64,000 nucleotides of DNA from Azospirillum brasilense (lineage in GTDB: Bacteria > Pseudomonadota > Alphaproteobacteria > Azospirillales > Azospirillaceae). The notes beneath the pieces were generated by a model. That model was given only the letters and a program-made list of their open reading frames with translations, made no database searches and was not told the origin of the DNA. Made by a program: the position numbers and the translations under genes. Each line of letters starts with the position of its first letter. The first letter of the stretch is position 1. The stretch covers positions 1,128,001-1,192,000 of the forward strand of contig NZ_CP059450.1 of NCBI RefSeq assembly GCF_022023855.1. Direction: 5' to 3'. Positions 60,453-64,000 of the stretch are shown piece after piece.

Positions 60453-62033
60453 TTACGCCGCAGCGACAGCCTCGACCGGCGCCATGCGGATCAGGTAATC
60501 AAAGGCCGACAGGGCGGCCTTCGAGCCCTCGCCCATGGCGATGATAATCTGCTTGTAGGGCACCGTCGTCGCGTCGCCCGCCGCGAACACGCCGGGGATG
60601 GAGGTCTGGCCGCGGGCGTCCACCTCGATCTCCCCGCGCGGGCTCAGCGCCACAGACCCCTTCAGCCACTCGGTGTTGGGCACGAGGCCGATCTGCACGA
60701 AGATGCCTTCCAGATCGATCCGGTGCACCTCGCCGGTGTTGCGGTTCTTGTAGCTGAGGCCGGTCACCTTGGTGCCGTCGCCATGCACCTCGGTCGTCAG
60801 GCCCGAGGTGATGACGCGCACGTTGGGCAGGCTGCGCAGCTTGCGCTGGAGCACCTCGTCAGCGCGGAGCTGGCTGTCGAACTCGATCAGCGTCACCTCG
60901 GCGACGATGCCGGCCAGATCGATCGCCGCCTCGACGCCGGAGTTGCCGCCGCCGATGACCGACACGCGCTTGCCCTTGAACAGCGGGCCGTCGCAATGCG
61001 GGCAGTAGGCCACGCCCTTGTTCCGGTACTCGTCCTCGCCGGGGACGCCCATCTGGCGCCAGCGGGCGCCGGTGGACAGGATCACCGTCTTCGACTTCAG
61101 CGAGGCCCCGTTGGCGAGCCGGACCTCGATCAGGCCGCCCGGCTCCGAGGCGGGGATCAGCTTCTCCGCCCGCTGCAGGTTCATCACGTCGACCTCATAC
61201 TCCTTGACGTGCTGCTCCAGCGCGGTGGCCAGCTTCGGGCCCTCGGTGTGGGAGACCGAGATGAAGTTCTCAATGGCCATGGTGTCGAGCACCTGACCGC
61301 CGAAGCGTTCCGCCGCGACGCCGGTGCGGATGCCCTTGCGGGCCGCGTAGATCGCCGCCGCGGCGCCGGCCGGGCCGCCGCCGATCACCAGCACGTCGAA
61401 GGCGTCCTTGGCCTTGATCTTCTCCGCGTCGCGCTGCGAGGCGCCGGTGTCGATCTTGGCGAGGATCTGCTCCAGCCCCATGCGGCCCTGGCCGAACGGC
61501 TCGCCGTTCAGGAAGATCGACGGGACGGCCATGATCTTGCGCGATTCGACCTCCTGCTGGAACAGCGCGCCGTCGATGGCGACATGCTTGATCCGCGGGT
61601 TCAGAACGCTCATCAGGTTCAGGGCCTGCACCACGTCGGGGCAGTTCTGGCAGGACAGCGAGAAGTAGGTCTCGAAGCTGTACTCACCATCCAGCGCCTT
61701 CACCTGCTCGATGACCTCCGCCGACTCCTTGGAGGGGTGGCCGCCGACCTGCAGCAGGGCGAGGATGAGGGAATTGAATTCATGGCCCATCGGCAGGCCG
61801 GCGAAGCGGATGCCGACGTCGGTGCCGGTGCGCTTGATCGCGAAGGAAGGCTTGCGCGCGTCGTCGTCGCTGCGGACGAAGGTGATCTTGTCCGACAGGG
61901 ACGCGATGTCCTGCAGCAGAGCCTGCATTTCCTGCGACTTGGCACCGTCGTCCAGGGAGGCGGCCAGTTCGATGGGCTGCGTGATCTTGTCGAAATAGGC
62001 CTTGAGCTGGCCTTTGACGTTGCTATCCAACAC
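60453..62033 (-). CDS. ahpF: Alkyl hydroperoxide reductase subunit F
   Basis: 526 aa with a GTG start. The N-terminal thioredoxin-like part has CQNCPDVV; the reductase has the FAD/NAD folds ([32 protein letters not shown]) and the redox pair CPHC near 60% of the length. It reduces AhpC with NADH. It follows ahpC by 264 bp. Confidence 0.95.
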   Translation of the reverse strand: MLDSNVKGQLKAYFDKITQPIELAASLDDGAKSQEMQALLQDIASLSDKITFVRSDDDARKPSFAIKRTGTDVGIRFAGLPMGHEFNSLILALLQVGGHPSKESAEVIEQVKALDGEYSFETYFSLSCQNCPDVVQALNLMSVLNPRIKHVAIDGALFQQEVESRKIMAVPSIFLNGEPFGQGRMGLEQILAKIDTGASQRDAEKIKAKDAFDVLVIGGGPAGAAAAIYAARKGIRTGVAAERFGGQVLDTMAIENFISVSHTEGPKLATALEQHVKEYEVDVMNLQRAEKLIPASEPGGLIEVRLANGASLKSKTVILSTGARWRQMGVPGEDEYRNKGVAYCPHCDGPLFKGKRVSVIGGGNSGVEAAIDLAGIVAEVTLIEFDSQLRADEVLQRKLRSLPNVRVITSGLTTEVHGDGTKVTGLSYKNRNTGEVHRIDLEGIFVQIGLVPNTEWLKGSVALSPRGEIEVDARGQTSIPGVFAAGDATTVPYKQIIIAMGEGSKAALSAFDYLIRMAPVEAVAAA

Positions 62034-62124
62034 GGCGAGGGCTCCCGAAAGTGGTTTTTCGAAGCGAGCCCGGTGGCGCCAGGGCGGGTCCGGGCAGCAG
62101 AAGTTCGTTGAAGCGTTTCTTGTC

Positions 62125-62164
62125 GAACGGCAGATCTTGGTGAACGGCAGATCTTGGTGAACGG
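62125..62164. repeat. 17-bp tandem repeat in the ahpC-ahpF gap
   Basis: GAACGGCAGATCTTGGT is repeated in direct tandem at 62125-62141 and 62142-62158, followed by a partial unit to 62164. Confidence 0.8.
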
Positions 62165-62218
62165 ATGAAGGCCACTCGTGATCCGGGCCCGGAATCGATC
62201 CGGGCCCGAAGCCGTGGC

Positions 62219-62269
62219 GCCGCGGCCAACTTGGCCGCGGCCGAACCGTCCGGCCGCGGTTGCGGCCGG
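62219..62269. terminator. Strong GC hairpins after ahpC
   Basis: Two hairpins (62219-62241, with arms of about nine bases around AACTT; and CCGGCCGC-GGTT-GCGGCCGG, 62250-62269) lie 29 bp past the ahpC stop. They lack a T run, so they may pause or stabilise the ahpC transcript rather than fully end it. Confidence 0.5.
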
Positions 62270-62297
62270 CGGTTCCCAGATGATCAGCCGGAGAGGC

Positions 62298-62861
62298 TTA
62301 GATCTTGCCGACGAGGTCGAGCGACGGGGCGAGCGTCTTCTCACCCTCTTCCCACTTGGCCGGGCAGACTTCGCCCGGGTGCGAGGCGACGTACTGGGCG
62401 GCCTTCACCTTGCGGAGCAGCTCGCGGGCGTCGCGGCCGATGCCGCCGGCGGTGATCTCGATGATCTGGATCTTGCCGTCCGGGTCGACGACGAAGGTGC
62501 CGCGGTCGGCGAGGCCCTTCTCCTCGATCAGGATCTCGAAGTTGCGGCAGATCGTGGCGGTCGGGTCGCCGACCATGGTGTAGCCGATCTTGCCGATGGC
62601 CGGCGAGGTGTCGTGCCAGGCCTTGTGGCAGAAGTGGGTGTCGGTCGAAACGCTGTAGATCTCAACGCCGAGCTTCTGGAACTCGCTGTAGTTATCGGCC
62701 AGGTCTTCCAGCTCGGTCGGGCACACGAAGGTGAAGTCCGCCGGGTAGAAGAAGACGACCGACCACTTTCCCTTCAGGTCGGCGTCGCTGACGTCGATGA
62801 ACTTGCCGCCCTTGAAAGCGGTCGCCTTGAACGGCTTAATCTCGGTGTTGATCAAGGACAT
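62298..62861 (-). CDS. ahpC: Alkyl hydroperoxide reductase subunit C
   Basis: 187 aa from [11 protein letters not shown]; the Met at 62861 follows GGAGAAATC. The peroxidatic Cys47 sits in [20 protein letters not shown] and the resolving Cys166 in [10 protein letters not shown]. It reduces hydrogen peroxide and organic peroxides, with AhpF as its reductase. Confidence 0.95.
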   Translation of the reverse strand: MSLINTEIKPFKATAFKGGKFIDVSDADLKGKWSVVFFYPADFTFVCPTELEDLADNYSEFQKLGVEIYSVSTDTHFCHKAWHDTSPAIGKIGYTMVGDPTATICRNFEILIEEKGLADRGTFVVDPDGKIQIIEITAGGIGRDARELLRKVKAAQYVASHPGEVCPAKWEEGEKTLAPSLDLVGKI

Positions 62862-63040
62862 GATTTCTCCATCAGTCTGAATGATTGGAGCAAGCGTCAC
62901 TCCGGTGTCCTGCCAGCCTGGCGCCGTTTCCCAAATGGGCTACCGGTGCCGCGGCATCCCTGCCGGAAGTCTGCTCCCCCCTCGTTGGTCGCTTGACACC
63001 AGGGAAGTTAGGGGCAATGGGTCAGCGATGGAAGCGAAAA

Positions 63041-63076
63041 ATACCAATCGCTTTGATCGATAAAACCGATTATTGT
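63041..63076. promoter_or_regulatory. Candidate OxyR-binding region
   Basis: The intergenic region between divergent ahpC and oxyR holds ATCG-N4-GATCGAT-N3-ACCGAT with LysR-type T-N11-A spacing. An OxyR site here is expected from the arrangement, but the consensus match is partial. Confidence 0.35.
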
Positions 63077-63083
63077 GCAGTGC

Positions 63084-64000
63084 ATGAAGCCCCTCCCCAC
63101 GTTGCGTCAGCTCCACTACCTCGTCGCCGTCGTCGATCGTTGCCATTTCGGCAAGGCGGCGGAGGCGTGCCTCGTCAGCCAGTCCACGCTCAGCGCCGGC
63201 ATCCAGGAATTGGAGAATCTGCTGGGCGCTCCGCTGCTGGAGCGCACGCGGCGGACCGTCCTGCCGACCCCGCTGGGCCGCGAGATCGCCGACCGCGCCC
63301 GCACCGTCCTGAAGGGGGCGGAGGAGCTGGTGGACATGGCCCGCTCGGTGGAGGACCCGATGTCCGGGCCGCTCCATCTGGGTGTGATCCCGACCATCGG
63401 CCCCTTCCTGATCCCCCGCGTGATGCCGGCCCTGCGTGACAGCTTCCCCAAGCTGAAGCTGTTCCTGCGCGAGGACCAGACCGCCCGTCTGCTCGACCGG
63501 TTGGAGTCGGGGGAGCTGGACGCGGCCATCCTCGCCCTGCCCTATCCGTCCGGCGACGTGGAATCGATCGACATCGCCGAAGACCGCTTCTCCGTGGTCT
63601 GCACGCCCCAGCATCGGCTGAGCGACGTAACGACGCCCCGCCCGTCCGACGTGGCGCTGGAGGATCTGCTGCTGCTGGAGGATGGGCATTGCCTGCGCGA
63701 CCACGCGCTGGCCGCCTGCTCGATGGAGGGGGCGCGGCAAAGCGCCACGTTCCAGGGCACCAGCCTGCACACGCTGGTCCAGATGGTCGCCAACGGTCTG
63801 GGGGTGACGCTGCTGCCGCAGATGGCGCTCGACTCGGGGATTCTGCGCGGTTTGGATGTGGTGGTCCGCCCGCTCGGCGGGGAGCGGCCGTTCCGCCGCA
63901 TCGGGCTGGTCTGGCGCCGCACCTCCGGCCGCAAGGAAACCTTCCGGCAGCTCGCCGCCGCCTTGAAGACGGAGATGTCCCGCGACAGCGGGCCGCAGGC
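63084..64000 (+). CDS. oxyR: Hydrogen-peroxide regulator OxyR (3' partial)
   Basis: 305 codons are present before the edge. The N-terminal helix-turn-helix reads FGKAAEACLVSQSTLSAGIQELENLLGAPLLERT. The redox cysteines C203 and C212 (LLEDGHCLRDHALAACSMEG) have the same nine-residue spacing as in E. coli OxyR. It is divergent from ahpC and probably activates it under peroxide stress. Confidence 0.9.
   Translation, partial: MKPLPTLRQLHYLVAVVDRCHFGKAAEACLVSQSTLSAGIQELENLLGAPLLERTRRTVLPTPLGREIADRARTVLKGAEELVDMARSVEDPMSGPLHLGVIPTIGPFLIPRVMPALRDSFPKLKLFLREDQTARLLDRLESGELDAAILALPYPSGDVESIDIAEDRFSVVCTPQHRLSDVTTPRPSDVALEDLLLLEDGHCLRDHALAACSMEGARQSATFQGTSLHTLVQMVANGLGVTLLPQMALDSGILRGLDVVVRPLGGERPFRRIGLVWRRTSGRKETFRQLAAALKTEMSRDSGPQ

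Overview
The window reads as a high-GC alphaproteobacterial chromosome, most likely Azospirillum or a close Rhodospirillales relative. This is inferred from codon use, the gatCAB and pyrB-pyrC-plsY neighbourhoods, GcvA-type LysR and DUF1127 genes, a GcrA-type protein, and convergent ahpC/oxyR-type loci. I could not run a database search, so all family names come from motifs read by eye.

Positions 1 to about 34,420 are one end of a temperate-phage-like integrated element. It is inserted at the 3' end of a tRNA-Ser(GCU) gene (34420-34513, minus). A tyrosine integrase with an overlapping excisionase-like gene lies against the tRNA. The left end and any virion genes lie outside the window. The layout is lambda-like. 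An immunity region at 16,351-17,060 holds a small repressor-like gene, its terminator and repeated 17-bp operator-like sites. A long leftward operon (16,350 to 3,596) carries a GcrA-like protein, a RusA-like resolvase, an HNH nuclease, a DEAD/DEAH helicase, a helicase-methyltransferase fusion, a DUF1643 protein, a GNAT enzyme and a DUF1376 replication protein. Nearly all of its genes are joined by 1-8 bp overlaps. A rightward operon (17,061 to 34,343) carries a recombination set (DnaQ-like exonuclease, PD-(D/E)XK nuclease, RecT, SbcC-like ATPase), a DUF5131 protein, many small phage proteins, ASCH and KilA-N proteins, and xis/int. A third rightward group (1-3,544) carries a polyvalent protein with a C-terminal methyltransferase.

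The most interesting part of the element is at 28,900-31,350. A protein with the motif order of a tRNA-guanine transglycosylase (DpdA-like) is translationally coupled to a VUT/YhhQ-type 7-deazaguanine-precursor transporter. This suggests 7-deazaguanine modification of the element's DNA, fed by a scavenged base. Directly next to it, on the opposite strand and with lower GC, is an HNH nuclease with an SRA-like N-terminal region, probably a modification-dependent restriction enzyme. A DNA-modification pair beside a modification-sensing nuclease deserves experimental attention.

From 34,514 to 64,000 the sequence is ordinary chromosome. It contains a PAS sensor kinase; gatB-gatA-gatC; a methyl-accepting chemotaxis protein; a GNAT enzyme; ruvX; an AEC-family permease; a GFA-family protein; a DUF1127 protein divergent from a GcvA-like regulator; two small envelope proteins; pyrB with a non-catalytic-type pyrC; plsY; a lone receiver domain; a DEAD/DEAH helicase; a cupin; a YdjM-like membrane protein; a PaoABC-type molybdenum aldehyde oxidoreductase operon; and an ahpC-ahpF unit divergent from oxyR, which runs off the right edge.
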